From Pseudomonadota bacterium (lineage in GTDB: Bacteria > Pseudomonadota > Gammaproteobacteria > Xanthomonadales > Wenzhouxiangellaceae), in NCBI GenBank assembly GCA_013285445.1, contig CP053448.1, positions 2,959,530-3,023,529 on the forward strand: 64,000 bases of DNA, read 5' to 3'. Every line of letters starts with the position of its first letter. The stretch's first letter is position 1. This document shows positions 1-9,393 of the stretch, piece after piece. The notes below the pieces were generated by a model. The model was not told where the DNA came from, ran no database searches, and worked only from the letters and a program-made list of their open reading frames with translations. The translations under genes and the position numbers were made by a program.

Positions 1-1479
1 CCGGTTGCCGCCGCTCTCCTTGGCGGCAATGCAGGCAAGATCGGCGGTACCCAGCAGGCGTTCGTAATCCTCCGGATCGCCGGCCAGCGGCGTCACGCCC
101 ACCGTCGCGCGTACCGAGAAGTGCTGGCTGGCGCGAACGAACCTGAATTCGCCGATGCGCGATTGGATCCTGCGAATGCGCGCTTCCCCGTCACCGCCCC
201 AGGCACCCTGGACGATCAGCCCGAACTCATCGCCGCCCAGTCGCGCCAGGCAATCGCCGGAATTCAGGGTTTTCTGCAGCACACCGGCCAGCTCAGTCAG
301 CATCTCGTCACCGCTGCCGTGACCCAGGGTATCGTTGATCGACTGGAACTGATCGAGATCCATGTAGCCCAGCAGCCACGATGATCCATTATCCGCCTGC
401 AGCCGGGCCCGCGCCTGTTCGGCAAATGCCGTTCGATTCAGCAAACCAGTCAGCGGATCGTGTCGTGACTGGTAACGCAAGCGCCGCTCATATTGTTCCC
501 GATCCCGATCACCGGCTTCAATCACCAAGGCGGTGGCGCTCATGACCAGCAGCGTGGGCAGCAGCAGCAGCCACTGGGCAATAACGGCATCCGAGGCCAG
601 CGGCGCGATACTCGATACGCCCATGCGCAGGCCTGCAAGCACCAGCAAGGGAACGATGATGAACGTGGTCAGGGACGACAGCCGGAGCGCGCTCCAGAGC
701 ATGAGCACGAACATCAGCAGGAGCAGCGGAACAACCTCCAGCGCCGGCGATCCGGCCAGCCAGCCAAGCTGTCCCAGTGTCGGCCGATGCCAGGTGGCCA
801 GCAGCGCCCCAAGGGCCAACCCGCTGACCACGACCGGCTCCCAGCGGTGGCCGCGACGCCTGGTATCGAAGCTTCCACCTAGCCCGCACCAGCGCGTCGA
901 CAGCGCCATCAGCAGTGGCGTGAACACGATCAGTCCAAGCAGATCGCCAAGCAGCCAGGCCGCTGTCACCAGGGTGGTCGGGAAGCGTTCCAGCATCTCG
1001 CCCATGCGAAGCGCCATCACGCCAAATACGGTTGTGATCATGGCAATGGCCGGGAGCACCAGAAAGATCAGGCGCGCCGTTTCGCCAAGACGCTGCGGAA
1101 CCGGTGCACGCGAGATCAATCGTCGATACAGCACGACGCCCATGACCGGGCCCGCAATCCCCCCGACATGAGCCAGCAGCAGCAGCGGCAGGCCGGTCAG
1201 GCGCATGGCCAGCATATCGGCAACGACCAGCACCGGCACCATCCACCAGCCGCCCATCAGCAGCGCGCAAAACGCCACCGCCGCGGGCGGCCAGATGGTA
1301 GCCAGCGGCCCGGCGCCGACCAGCTGTCGGGCCAGAATCGCTGTTGCTACATACGTCAGGAGCACGACCAGCGCAAACAGCCCTGTCGGAACCAGCCCGA
1401 TCGAGCGCGGTGGCCGCCAGTGCCGCATCATGCCATTGCGTCCGACTGGGTGCGGAGAGTCCTGGAAGGATCCATTCAT
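1..1479 (-). CDS. MASE1-GGDEF diguanylate cyclase (3' end outside window)
   Basis: Likely makes cyclic di-GMP in response to a signal sensed in the membrane. Read from ATG 1479, the frame is open to the left edge (about 493 codons). Residues about 20-310 form a chain of hydrophobic helices with the IWPPAAVAF stretch typical of MASE1 sensor domains. A GGDEF domain begins near residue 340 (DPLTGLLNR) and carries LGGDEFGLIV near residue 414. The inhibitory I-site position reads NSGD instead of RxxD, so product inhibition may be weak. The frame is still open just after the expected end of GGDEF, so an EAL domain may follow outside the window; this cannot be seen. Domain assignment is by motif and topology. 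Confidence 0.85.
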   Translation of the reverse strand, partial: MNGSFQDSPHPVGRNGMMRHWRPPRSIGLVPTGLFALVVLLTYVATAILARQLVGAGPLATIWPPAAVAFCALLMGGWWMVPVLVVADMLAMRLTGLPLLLLAHVGGIAGPVMGVVLYRRLISRAPVPQRLGETARLIFLVLPAIAMITTVFGVMALRMGEMLERFPTTLVTAAWLLGDLLGLIVFTPLLMALSTRWCGLGGSFDTRRRGHRWEPVVVSGLALGALLATWHRPTLGQLGWLAGSPALEVVPLLLLMFVLMLWSALRLSSLTTFIIVPLLVLAGLRMGVSSIAPLASDAVIAQWLLLLPTLLVMSATALVIEAGDRDREQYERRLRYQSRHDPLTGLLNRTAFAEQARARLQADNGSSWLLGYMDLDQFQSINDTLGHGSGDEMLTELAGVLQKTLNSGDCLARLGGDEFGLIVQGAWGGDGEARIRRIQSRIGEFRFVRASQHFSVRATVGVTPLAGDPEDYERLLGTADLACIAAKESGGNR

Positions 1480-1638
1480 CAGGGCACGCCGGTTGCCGGG
1501 ACCGGCAGACAGGACTGCCTGCCGGCCAGCGTCATGACTGAAGCGTGACCGTGGCGGGCTGCAGCCGGCCTTGCCGAATGGCCATTTGCCGGGCCCGGTT
1601 TCAGGTTGTTCCGGCGGCCGCACCGCGGGAGCACGGCC

Positions 1639-1887
1639 TCAGTCGCCGGTCATTGCTGCCGTACCCCGGGCACCCTGAGGGTCGAATGAAGCGACTCTCA
1701 GCGTGACCAGCCGGTCGACCTGGTCGGCTGTGGCGCCGCTGACCTTCAGCACGCTGTCGCCGATGCGGGCCTCGCCCTCGCCCGTTGAGGCATCAAACGC
1801 GGTCAGATAGACCTCGACCAGATCTCCCGGCTCGAATGACGGGGTCGAGGTGCGAAAGCGCCAGTTGGCGAACAATCCCTTGCTCAT
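1639..1887 (-). CDS. Small TRAM/OB-like protein coupled to NhaC
   Basis: An 82-residue protein of unknown function. Its start overlaps the nhaC stop by 4 nt (ATGA-type junction), so it is translationally coupled to the antiporter. The middle (PGDLVEVYLTAFD, then GEARIGDSVLKVSG) has alternating beta-strand character resembling a TRAM or OB fold. There is no signal peptide or membrane segment. A regulatory or accessory role for the antiporter is possible only by context. Confidence 0.6.
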   Translation of the reverse strand: MSKGLFANWRFRTSTPSFEPGDLVEVYLTAFDASTGEGEARIGDSVLKVSGATADQVDRLVTLRVASFDPQGARGTAAMTGD

Positions 1888-3419
1888 GATTCGTTACTCC
1901 GGTTGCTCAGGCGGTCGGTGGTGTACTCGCGGCCGAAACCGGTCCAGGCCGACACCAGGAAGACGATGACCAGCAGCCAGCCGTGGAAGACCCAGGGCCA
2001 GGCCTGAACAGGCGCGACGACCATGTCGCTGGTAAACCAGTCGTACTGGTCGACCAGCGCCACCATTTGCGTATAGCCAACCAGCACCCCCCCGGCCCAG
2101 GGAAAGATATAGCCCAGAGCCGAGGTGTTGGCATCGAGGATATTGGCGCGTCGGTAGCCATTGAGATTGAAGCGCTTCCCGATCGTGGCGATGTAGGGTG
2201 CGACCGCAATCTGGGCGGCCGTATTGATGGTAATCGCCGCATTGATCGAAGCGGTCACCGTCACCATGACCATTTCGGCCGACCGCACGGTTTTCGCCAC
2301 CGTGCGCAGCAGCCACGCTTCCAGCGCATGGAAGGCGCCGCCGCGCATCATGATCTGGGCGCCGGCAATGACCAGCAGGATCAGCACGGCCAGTTCGGCG
2401 AAACCGAGCGCACCGCTGTAGAGGCTGCCGCCGACGCCTGCATCGGCCGCAGCAACCACTTCAACCAGCGGCCAGCCACCGAAGGTTTCGGCCGCCCAGC
2501 CGCCCGCGGCAACGTTGAACACCAGCATGTCGGTGCCCGGCGCCAGGCCGAAGGCCAGATTGACAATGATGGCCACGATCAGGCCCCAGGAAATGGCCTC
2601 GATGATGTGTCGCCCCGCAATGGCGGTAAAGATGACCACGCCCATGGACAACAGATGCAGCAATCCGGCCGGAGCGGTTTGCGCCCGGAAGGCTTCAGCG
2701 ACTTCCGGCGCAATGGTGCTGCCGCTGAACATGGCGCTGGCGATCACGTACGCGATCAGCGACAGCACCGCGGCGATGATGGCGTACTTGAAGCGGCTGG
2801 CGACCACGCCGCCGACGTCCGAATCCTGCGTGACCGCGCTGACAATGGTGGTGTCCGAGACCGGCGCCAGGTTATCGCCGAACACCGCGCCGGAGAGGAT
2901 CGCGCCGAACATCAGAATCGGGTCGGCGCCAAGCGCCACGCCGGCCGGGAAGAACAGGGCCACGAAAGCGATCACCGTACCGTACCCGGTTCCAATCCCG
3001 GTCGCCAGCAGCGCCGCCAGCAGAAAGGTGATGGCCGGGAACAGCAGCGGGCCGATGCCCGCGGCCACGGCCAGCCATCCCAGGCCGTCGACGAAGGCGC
3101 CAACCTGCAGCGTACCGGCGAACATCCCGGCCCACAACCAGGCCACGATCGCGGTCACGGCCACCGGCTGGGCCATGCCCTCGAAGACCGTGTCGGCATA
3201 GCCCTTCCAGTCGCCCTTGACAAACAGCATGCCCAGGATCAGCCCCACGAGCATGCCGACGATCAGCCCGCCGGTGGCGCTGATACCGAGCAGGCCGGAC
3301 TGGAAAATGGCCCAGAAGATGAAAAACAGGATCGGCAGGGCGCTCAGCGCCTTGCCGCCGCGAAACTCGAGCGTTGTTCGAGACGCCGGGGATGGCCCGG
3401 TGGAATCTGGCTGGTTCAT
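1884..3419 (-). CDS. nhaC: NhaC-family Na+/H+ antiporter
   Basis: A 511-residue polytopic inner-membrane protein that likely exports Na+ in exchange for H+. It has many hydrophobic helices and the family's motifs, including GTGYGTVIAFVALFFPAGVALG, GDNLAPVSDTT and a GYIFPWAGG-like segment near the C-terminus. Length fits NhaC (about 450-520). ATG 3419 is preceded by AGGAGG at normal spacing. It is the first gene of a two-gene unit with the small protein at 1639-1887. With the CaCA exchanger next door and the Mrp operon at 35 kb, it points to a lifestyle with heavy Na+ stress. Confidence 0.9.
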   Translation of the reverse strand: MNQPDSTGPSPASRTTLEFRGGKALSALPILFFIFWAIFQSGLLGISATGGLIVGMLVGLILGMLFVKGDWKGYADTVFEGMAQPVAVTAIVAWLWAGMFAGTLQVGAFVDGLGWLAVAAGIGPLLFPAITFLLAALLATGIGTGYGTVIAFVALFFPAGVALGADPILMFGAILSGAVFGDNLAPVSDTTIVSAVTQDSDVGGVVASRFKYAIIAAVLSLIAYVIASAMFSGSTIAPEVAEAFRAQTAPAGLLHLLSMGVVIFTAIAGRHIIEAISWGLIVAIIVNLAFGLAPGTDMLVFNVAAGGWAAETFGGWPLVEVVAAADAGVGGSLYSGALGFAELAVLILLVIAGAQIMMRGGAFHALEAWLLRTVAKTVRSAEMVMVTVTASINAAITINTAAQIAVAPYIATIGKRFNLNGYRRANILDANTSALGYIFPWAGGVLVGYTQMVALVDQYDWFTSDMVVAPVQAWPWVFHGWLLVIVFLVSAWTGFGREYTTDRLSNRSNES

Positions 3420-3720
3420 GAGATTGCTCCCTCCTGGCTGCTTCTTGGCGGCAGTTCATTGAATTGGATTGTCCTGGAGAGAATAGCTCTGATCGGCAGC
3501 CGGCTTCAAGGTGGGACACTGCGGCAGTGTAGAATGCTGGGCGCTGGAACAGGAGCGAGCCGTATCAATCACCCTGACGCTGAGTGCCCTAACGGTCCTG
3601 GTTTCAAGTATGGCCAGATGGCGCCGGTCATGGCTCGATCGCCTGATCTGCCGGCCGCCCGCCGTGGCGCGGGGCGAAAGGTGACGCCACGCTTTCTGAA
3701 CTGAAACCGGAGCATGAACG
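3420..3720. promoter_or_regulatory. Divergent promoter region, nhaC / CaCA exchanger
   Basis: A 301-bp gap between divergently transcribed transporter genes. It contains the AGGAGG ribosome site of nhaC and, for the right-hand gene, a TAGAAT -10-like box near 3530 and a CGGAG ribosome site before 3721. I see no convincing gene in it. Confidence 0.4.
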
Positions 3721-4683
3721 ATGTGGTTTGACCTGTTCCTGGTGCTCCTCGGAATCGGGCTGCTTACCGCCGGCGGCGAGTTGCTGATCAGCGGCGCGCT
3801 CGGCTTTGCGCGCCGCCTGCAGATCAGCACCCTGCTCACCGGTCTGCTGGTCGTCGGCTTCGGCACCTCCATGCCCGAACTGGTGGTCAGTGTGGACGCA
3901 GCGCTGATCAACCAGCCGGGCATCGCCCTGGGCAACGTGATCGGCAGCAACATCGCCAACGTGCTGCTGATTCTCGGCCTCTGCGCGGTCGTGCGCCCCT
4001 TGCCGGTCACGCCGCTGGGCCTGTCGAGGGACGGCGTCTCGGGCGTGGCCGTCAGCGGCCTGTTTATCCTGCTGGCCGGAGGCGTCGCCCTGGGACGAGT
4101 CGACGGACTCATCCTGCTGACCGGCCTGGCCGCCTACCTGGCCTGGGCGTATCGCAGCGAGAAGCGCCTGGAAGCCGAAAACGTCCGCGAGGTCGACCCG
4201 GACGCCGTACCGGGGAGCGCCGACCATTCAGTGCCCTACATCACGCTCGCCATCATCGGCGGCCTGGTCTTGCTGATCGCCGGCTCGCGCGTGCTGTTGA
4301 TCGGCGCGGTTGCCCTGGCGCGCGACCTGGGCGTGTCGGAAGCCGTCATCGGCCTGACCCTGGTGGCGGTGGGCACTTCCCTGCCCGAACTGGCCGTGTC
4401 GCTGCTGGCCGTCATCCGGCGCCAGGTGGACGTGGCAGTCGGCAACATCCTGGGCAGCAACCTGTTCAACCTGCTCGGGATTCTCGGCGTTTCTTCCTTG
4501 CTCCAGACCCTGCCTTTCCCTCGCAGACTGGTGGTCTTCGACCAGTGGGTCCTGCTGGCCAGCAGCGTGGCCGTCCTGGTCATGCTGTGGACGGGCCGCC
4601 GTCTGAGTCGCATCGAGGGCGCAACATTTCTGCTGGCCTACGCGGTTTACCTGTTCGTGACCTTTTGGGTCTTTCCGTCCTGA
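3721..4683 (+). CDS. CaCA-family Na+/Ca2+ (or K+-dependent) antiporter, YrbG-like
   Basis: A 320-residue inner-membrane cation exchanger. It shows the two inverted alpha repeats of the family: GFGTSMPELVVSV with GNVIGSNIANVLLILG in the first half, and VAVGTSLPELAVSLL with GNILGSNLFNLLGILG in the second. The Glu residues in these motifs bind cations. About ten membrane helices are visible. The start at 3721 has GGAG 8 nt upstream; a nearby ATG at 3714 is out of frame. Its stop lies 2 nt from the stop of the convergent gene at 4686. Confidence 0.9.
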   Translation: MWFDLFLVLLGIGLLTAGGELLISGALGFARRLQISTLLTGLLVVGFGTSMPELVVSVDAALINQPGIALGNVIGSNIANVLLILGLCAVVRPLPVTPLGLSRDGVSGVAVSGLFILLAGGVALGRVDGLILLTGLAAYLAWAYRSEKRLEAENVREVDPDAVPGSADHSVPYITLAIIGGLVLLIAGSRVLLIGAVALARDLGVSEAVIGLTLVAVGTSLPELAVSLLAVIRRQVDVAVGNILGSNLFNLLGILGVSSLLQTLPFPRRLVVFDQWVLLASSVAVLVMLWTGRRLSRIEGATFLLAYAVYLFVTFWVFPS

Positions 4684-4685
4684 CG

Positions 4686-6314
4686 CTATTCGGTCGGGAA
4701 CGCGGTCCAGCCGTCATACCAGGGCTGTTCGTTGCCTGGTGCCACGGCCCCCGGATAAACGGCCGATTCGTCCCAGAATTCGCCCTTCGGCGGTGATGCT
4801 GCGCGACCTTCGAATTGCCCGTCTGGCGTGAAAGCGGGCTGCCGGGCCGACCGACTGGCGGTCGGAATGCGCAGGGATGAACGCAGGTAGAAGTGCTCTA
4901 ACTGATTCAGGAAGTAGTCGGCTTCGTTGAAGCCGCCGTCGTCATCGCTGTCGCCGGACTCGTCGGTGAAGCCGCTGCTGGTGTGTGTGTCGCCGATATC
5001 GTGCACCAGCAGAGTATCGAAGGTCAGCTCGCCGCTATCGATCAGCGACGGCGTCACTGTTCCGCGCAGATCGGCGAATTCCAGCGAGAACCCGCTGGCG
5101 ATGACATTGGCAAAGTGCCCGCCGGTGCCGGTCCTGAGCGTCATCGCACGCTGGGCACCGCGGTTGCCCCCGATCAGCGTCGCGTTGTAGATGGTCGGTG
5201 ATGAACGGGGTGTGGCATTCGAGTTGTTGGACTGGTTGTCGCCCTCCCAGGCGTTGTCGCCAGAATCGGTCTGCTGACTGATAAAGAACTGCAGGCGGCC
5301 GGTCCAGCCCTCGTCCCAATCGAGCGCATCGTCGGCAGCCTGGCTGACCAGGATATGACTGAGATCAACGGTGCCGCCGAAGACCTCGACGCCGTCATCG
5401 AGCGCGCGATGGACCTGGATGTGATTGATCACGGTGTTGGAGCCACAGCCGCCCAGAGTGAGACCGTTGAGTTCGTTGTTGGCAAAGGCCTCGAAACCGG
5501 CATACTCAATGCGCAGGTACTCGAGCACGCCGCAGGCATGACCCGGATCGCTGCCGCCGTAAGCGCCGCGCGGGTCACTGGAGGGAAAGCCTTCGATAAT
5601 CGACGCGCCGGCATTGATCGGTGCACGACCGAGCAGAGCCACGCCGCCCCAGTCGCCGGGCTGACGCATGCCCGGTTCCTGGGCGCTGGTAAACACGATG
5701 GGCAGGGTACGCGTTCCCTTGGCGTGCAGAAAACCGCCGCGGGCCACGATCAGCGCCGATCCGGGGCGGCCCTTGACCACGACGCCCGGGTCTATCGTCA
5801 GTCGGCTGCCGGGTTCGACCATGACCACGCCGTCCAGGGTGTAGCTGCGCTTATCGGCCGTCCACCGGACTTCACCCGCAATCGAGCCGCTGACGATATG
5901 CTCGCGATTGAGCTGCTGCCAGGCGACCCATGCCGCGATGGTGACCACCACCGACAGGACGACGCTACCGGCCAGCAGTGCATAGCGGCGCTTGATGCGG
6001 CCGGCCTTGTCCAGCGCTTCGGTATAGGCGCTTGCGATCTCGCGGTCACGCTGTTCGAGCCAGCGCTTGTCGTCTGGGTTGAGCAGGGTCGAGTCGTTGG
6101 TGTCGAGTGCTTCGGCTTCGGCGGCCAGCCTGCGGAGCTCTTCGTTGTCGGCGCGATTGGCGGCATCCAGGATTTCGCGCCGGTAGGAGGGCTGACGCAG
6201 CAGTGTGTTGAAGTGGATGTAAGGAATCCCGGGCAGTGGGTGTTTCTTGACCGCCTGTTTGAGGTTCCACAGAGCCGCGACCAGTTGGGCCCGTCGCTGT
6301 CCATCGGATTGCAT
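4686..6314 (-). CDS. Membrane-anchored protein with beta-helix-like extracytoplasmic domain, unknown function
   Basis: A 542-residue protein. The first about 105 residues are charged and helical (probably cytoplasmic), followed by a single membrane helix (residues about 113-133, ALLAGSVVLSVVVTIAAW) and a long exported domain. That domain has repeated short strands with turns such as VVVKGRPGSALIVARGG, NGLTLGGCGSNTVINH and DDGVEVFGGTVDLSHILVSQ, like right-handed parallel beta-helix proteins. A DxDxDxG-like acidic stretch (ESGDSDDDGGFNEADYF) may bind calcium. There is no catalytic signature I can name. AAGGG precedes the ATG. It stands alone, convergent with the CaCA gene. Confidence 0.7.
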   Translation of the reverse strand: MQSDGQRRAQLVAALWNLKQAVKKHPLPGIPYIHFNTLLRQPSYRREILDAANRADNEELRRLAAEAEALDTNDSTLLNPDDKRWLEQRDREIASAYTEALDKAGRIKRRYALLAGSVVLSVVVTIAAWVAWQQLNREHIVSGSIAGEVRWTADKRSYTLDGVVMVEPGSRLTIDPGVVVKGRPGSALIVARGGFLHAKGTRTLPIVFTSAQEPGMRQPGDWGGVALLGRAPINAGASIIEGFPSSDPRGAYGGSDPGHACGVLEYLRIEYAGFEAFANNELNGLTLGGCGSNTVINHIQVHRALDDGVEVFGGTVDLSHILVSQAADDALDWDEGWTGRLQFFISQQTDSGDNAWEGDNQSNNSNATPRSSPTIYNATLIGGNRGAQRAMTLRTGTGGHFANVIASGFSLEFADLRGTVTPSLIDSGELTFDTLLVHDIGDTHTSSGFTDESGDSDDDGGFNEADYFLNQLEHFYLRSSLRIPTASRSARQPAFTPDGQFEGRAASPPKGEFWDESAVYPGAVAPGNEQPWYDGWTAFPTE

Positions 6315-6526
6315 GGCGTCGATCCCCTTGCTCGAGTTGCAGGACGCGCAGCCTATACAGCGCAGATGTCACGCTTCTGACTCATTGGTGACGCTCAGAA
6401 AAACCCGTGATGGACTTCACTCAATCGAAGGCTGGCAGCGCTCTCGTGATGACGGGGATGACGGGGTGCGATCATCACGCCGGCCCGACTGCCCGGACAG
6501 TTCGCGGCAGGCGGTCCCGGCAGATC

Positions 6527-6546
6527 GACCCGGCGTGCGCCGGGTC
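6527..6546 (-). terminator. Hairpin after the aspartate kinase/DAP decarboxylase gene
   Basis: Perfect inverted repeat GACCCGGC / GCCGGGTC around a 4-nt loop, starting 7 nt beyond the stop at 6553. No T-tract follows, so intrinsic termination is plausible but unproven. Confidence 0.5.
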
Positions 6547-6552
6547 AGCGGA

Positions 6553-9156
6553 TCAGTTGAGAATGATCTCTCCGGCCGGCTCGCGCAGGTTGTAGTTCGA
6601 GGCCATGGTCGCGCCGTATGCGCCGGTATTGGCAATCAGCAGCACGTCGCCCTCGCGGGATTCAGGCAACAGGCGGTCGAGCCCGAGAATGTCGCCGGTC
6701 TCGCAAATGGGCCCGACCACGTTGTAGACCTGGTCGCCGGGTTCGTCCAGGCGGGTGAGGTTGACGATTTCGTGCCAGGCGCCGTAAAGGGCGGGCCGAA
6801 TCAGGGAGTTCATGCCGGTCGCCGCACCGATGTAGCGCACCTCGCCCTTGCCCTTGGTCTGGGTGATACGCGCCAGCAGCACGCCGGCCGGCGAGACCAC
6901 GTAACGTCCTGGTTCGATCCAGATCTGGATCGGGCGCGGCAGCTGTTTTTTAAGCTGCGCCAGTCCGCCATCCATGGCCGTGGTGTCCAGCGGCAGTTCG
7001 TCAGGGCGATCGGGCACGCCCAGGCCACCGCCAAGGTTGATGATCTCGACCTCCTCGAGCTGCCGCGCCGCTTCGCCGAGCGTTTCCAGGCTGCGATGCC
7101 AGTTGTCGGGATGCATGATGCCCGAGCCGGTGTGGGCGTGCAGGCCGCGGATTCGGATGTCATGGGCCCGACAAAGCCGGCTGGCGCGCTCGATGTCGGC
7201 CAGCGGAATGCCGAACTTGGCATGGCTGCCGGCAGTGCGCACCAGCTTGTGATGGCCCAGGCCCGAGCCGGGGTCGAGACGCAAAAAGACGGACTGCCCG
7301 GCGAAGTCTGCCCCCCAGTGCTCGAGCACGTAGAGGTTGTCGATGGTCAGCGGTAGACCCATTGCCACGGCCTGGCGGTACTCCTCGCGCGGTGCGAAGT
7401 TGGGCGTGAACAGCAGGTCGCGCGGCTTGAGCCCTTCGACCTGGCCGAGCGCGTGCTTTGCCTCGGCCAGCGATACGCATTCGATGCCCAGCCCGCTGTC
7501 GATCACCGTCTGCAGGATGGCAGGGTGGGCATTGGCTTTCATCGAGTAGAGCACACGGTCAACGGAATGGAGCGAACACAGACGTTCGCAGGCGCCGCGT
7601 ACGGATTCGAGATCGTAGACGTAGGCGCTGTCTCGGCCCTCCATCAGCTCGATGAGTCGCCCACGCTTGGCTTGCCACCACGGCGATGGACGCACCGTTG
7701 CCGCGTCGTTGCGAAACAGCTGTTCCCAGGTCGGGCCGAAGACCGAGTCGCCGCCGACGCCACCGGGTATGACCTGCTGATGCAGTTGCTGCACCAGGCG
7801 CTCGGCATGACGCGACTCGACGACGAAGGTCAGGTTGAGATCGTTGGCCGCCTGACTGACCTGGAAAATCCGACGCTGTTCGAACACCTCCAGGGCCGGG
7901 CCAAGGCGGTGAAGAATGGTACGAATACCGCGACCGACCAGACTGACCGTCGCGCAGTCGGGCAGAATCTCGACCCTGCACAACTTGCCGAGCTCGAGCG
8001 ACAGCACGTCCAGAGTGACCGGATCGGCCACGTTTGCGCCCGGATCAAGCGTCAGGGTGACATTGGATTCGGAGGTCGAGACCTGATCGACCGACAAGCC
8101 CAGGCGGCGAAATACCTCGAAGACCGCGGCCAGGAAGCCGACCTGCTGCCACATGCCGATATCCTCGAGCGAGATCAGCGTGATCGGCTTGCGCTGCACG
8201 ATGGCCTTGACCTGGGCGCCGTGATCGCGGGCGGCGGGCGTGATGCAAGTACCCTGGATGTCGGGCCGGTCGGTCTGACGCATCCGGATCTCGATGCCGT
8301 GGGTCTGGGCTGGAATCAGGGCCGCCGGATGCAGGGCTCTGGCGCCCATGGCAGCCAGTTCCTGGGCTTCGCGAAATCCGATCTGCCTGAGCAGACGTGC
8401 GCCCGGTACACGTCGTGGATCGGCCGAGAACAGACCGGGCACGTCGGAGAAGATTTCGACTCGGCCCGCATCCAGCATCGCCGCGACCGTGGTCGCCGAG
8501 ATGTCGGAGCCACCACGACCCAACAGCACGAGCTCACCCTGCGGGTTGGCGGCGATAAAGCCCGGCATCACCAGCACCGGCGGGCGCTGAGCCAGTCGCA
8601 CCGACAGCGCCCAGTCCGGCCCGGCCGCGCACCGGGCCGCCAGGTAGGCTGCCCGCTCGCTGCAATTGGGCACCGTCTGCGCAGTCAGCACCTCACCCGG
8701 GTCCAGCCAGCACGCCGGCAGTCCGGACGACTCCAGCACGGCAACGGCCAGCCGGCTGCCGAGCAGTTCGCCGGCCGCCAGAATATGAGCTTGATCGGCC
8801 GGCGAAAGCGCCTTCGAACCCGCTTGCTCGAGTCGATCCGACAACGGGTTGATCCGGCGATCGAGCAATGTCTCCGGCAAGGACAGCTCGGCCAGCAGCG
8901 CGCGGTGACGCGTCCGCACCTCATCGACAATCGAAGATCGCATGGCCGGATCACGGGTATCAACCGCCGTCTGGAGCAGATCGGTCACGCCGCGAAGGGC
9001 CGACACCACCACAATCACTCGCTGCTTCCGGTCCAGGGCCTCCCGCACCCGCTCGGCGATTCGGGGCCAGTTGGCCGCCTCCGCCACTGAACTGCCGCCG
9101 AACTTGCAGACATGCCAAGCCGAGCCGCGATCGCTTCCTGCAGCCTGCTCAACCAT
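6553..9156 (-). CDS. lysAC: Bifunctional aspartate kinase / diaminopimelate decarboxylase
   Basis: One polypeptide carries the first and last enzymes of lysine synthesis from aspartate. The N-terminal half is aspartate kinase (KFGGSSVAEAANW near the start, then GRGGSDISATTVAA, followed by ACT regulatory repeats with GMWQQVGFLAAVFEVF). The C-terminal half is PLP-dependent DAP decarboxylase (YSMKANAHP with the PLP lysine, HTGSGIMHPDNW, NLGGGLGVPD, EPGRYVVSPAGVLL, PICETGDILG). The frame extends upstream, but MVEQ at 9156 begins just before the kinase motif and is the likely start (867 residues). The fusion is typical of Xanthomonadales and allows tight lysine feedback on both ends of the pathway. 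Confidence 0.93.
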   Translation of the reverse strand: MVEQAAGSDRGSAWHVCKFGGSSVAEAANWPRIAERVREALDRKQRVIVVVSALRGVTDLLQTAVDTRDPAMRSSIVDEVRTRHRALLAELSLPETLLDRRINPLSDRLEQAGSKALSPADQAHILAAGELLGSRLAVAVLESSGLPACWLDPGEVLTAQTVPNCSERAAYLAARCAAGPDWALSVRLAQRPPVLVMPGFIAANPQGELVLLGRGGSDISATTVAAMLDAGRVEIFSDVPGLFSADPRRVPGARLLRQIGFREAQELAAMGARALHPAALIPAQTHGIEIRMRQTDRPDIQGTCITPAARDHGAQVKAIVQRKPITLISLEDIGMWQQVGFLAAVFEVFRRLGLSVDQVSTSESNVTLTLDPGANVADPVTLDVLSLELGKLCRVEILPDCATVSLVGRGIRTILHRLGPALEVFEQRRIFQVSQAANDLNLTFVVESRHAERLVQQLHQQVIPGGVGGDSVFGPTWEQLFRNDAATVRPSPWWQAKRGRLIELMEGRDSAYVYDLESVRGACERLCSLHSVDRVLYSMKANAHPAILQTVIDSGLGIECVSLAEAKHALGQVEGLKPRDLLFTPNFAPREEYRQAVAMGLPLTIDNLYVLEHWGADFAGQSVFLRLDPGSGLGHHKLVRTAGSHAKFGIPLADIERASRLCRAHDIRIRGLHAHTGSGIMHPDNWHRSLETLGEAARQLEEVEIINLGGGLGVPDRPDELPLDTTAMDGGLAQLKKQLPRPIQIWIEPGRYVVSPAGVLLARITQTKGKGEVRYIGAATGMNSLIRPALYGAWHEIVNLTRLDEPGDQVYNVVGPICETGDILGLDRLLPESREGDVLLIANTGAYGATMASNYNLREPAGEIILN

Positions 9157-9393
9157 CACGCAAGCAATTCGGGACAAGCCGGCCGACCCCGAAAACCAGA
9201 TCCCGCGCGCGGCATGGGCACCGGAACGCGGGCCGGCAAGCCCGATTGGCAAGCGCGAAAGTGCTGGGTCATCACTGCTCCGAAGTCAGGCGGCCACTGG
9301 CTGCCGATTGCCTAAATCGGCTATTCTGGACGAAGTCCGGGCGAAAGTTGCCGGCATGTGGTGCTTTTGATCAGAATTTTACGCTATAAATAG

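Noticed and set aside
1983..3704. Long open frame antisense to nhaC (573 codons)
   Set aside because: Composition rich in Arg, Gly, Asp and His, typical of the antisense frame of a GC-rich membrane-protein gene; the nhaC frame has clear family motifs.
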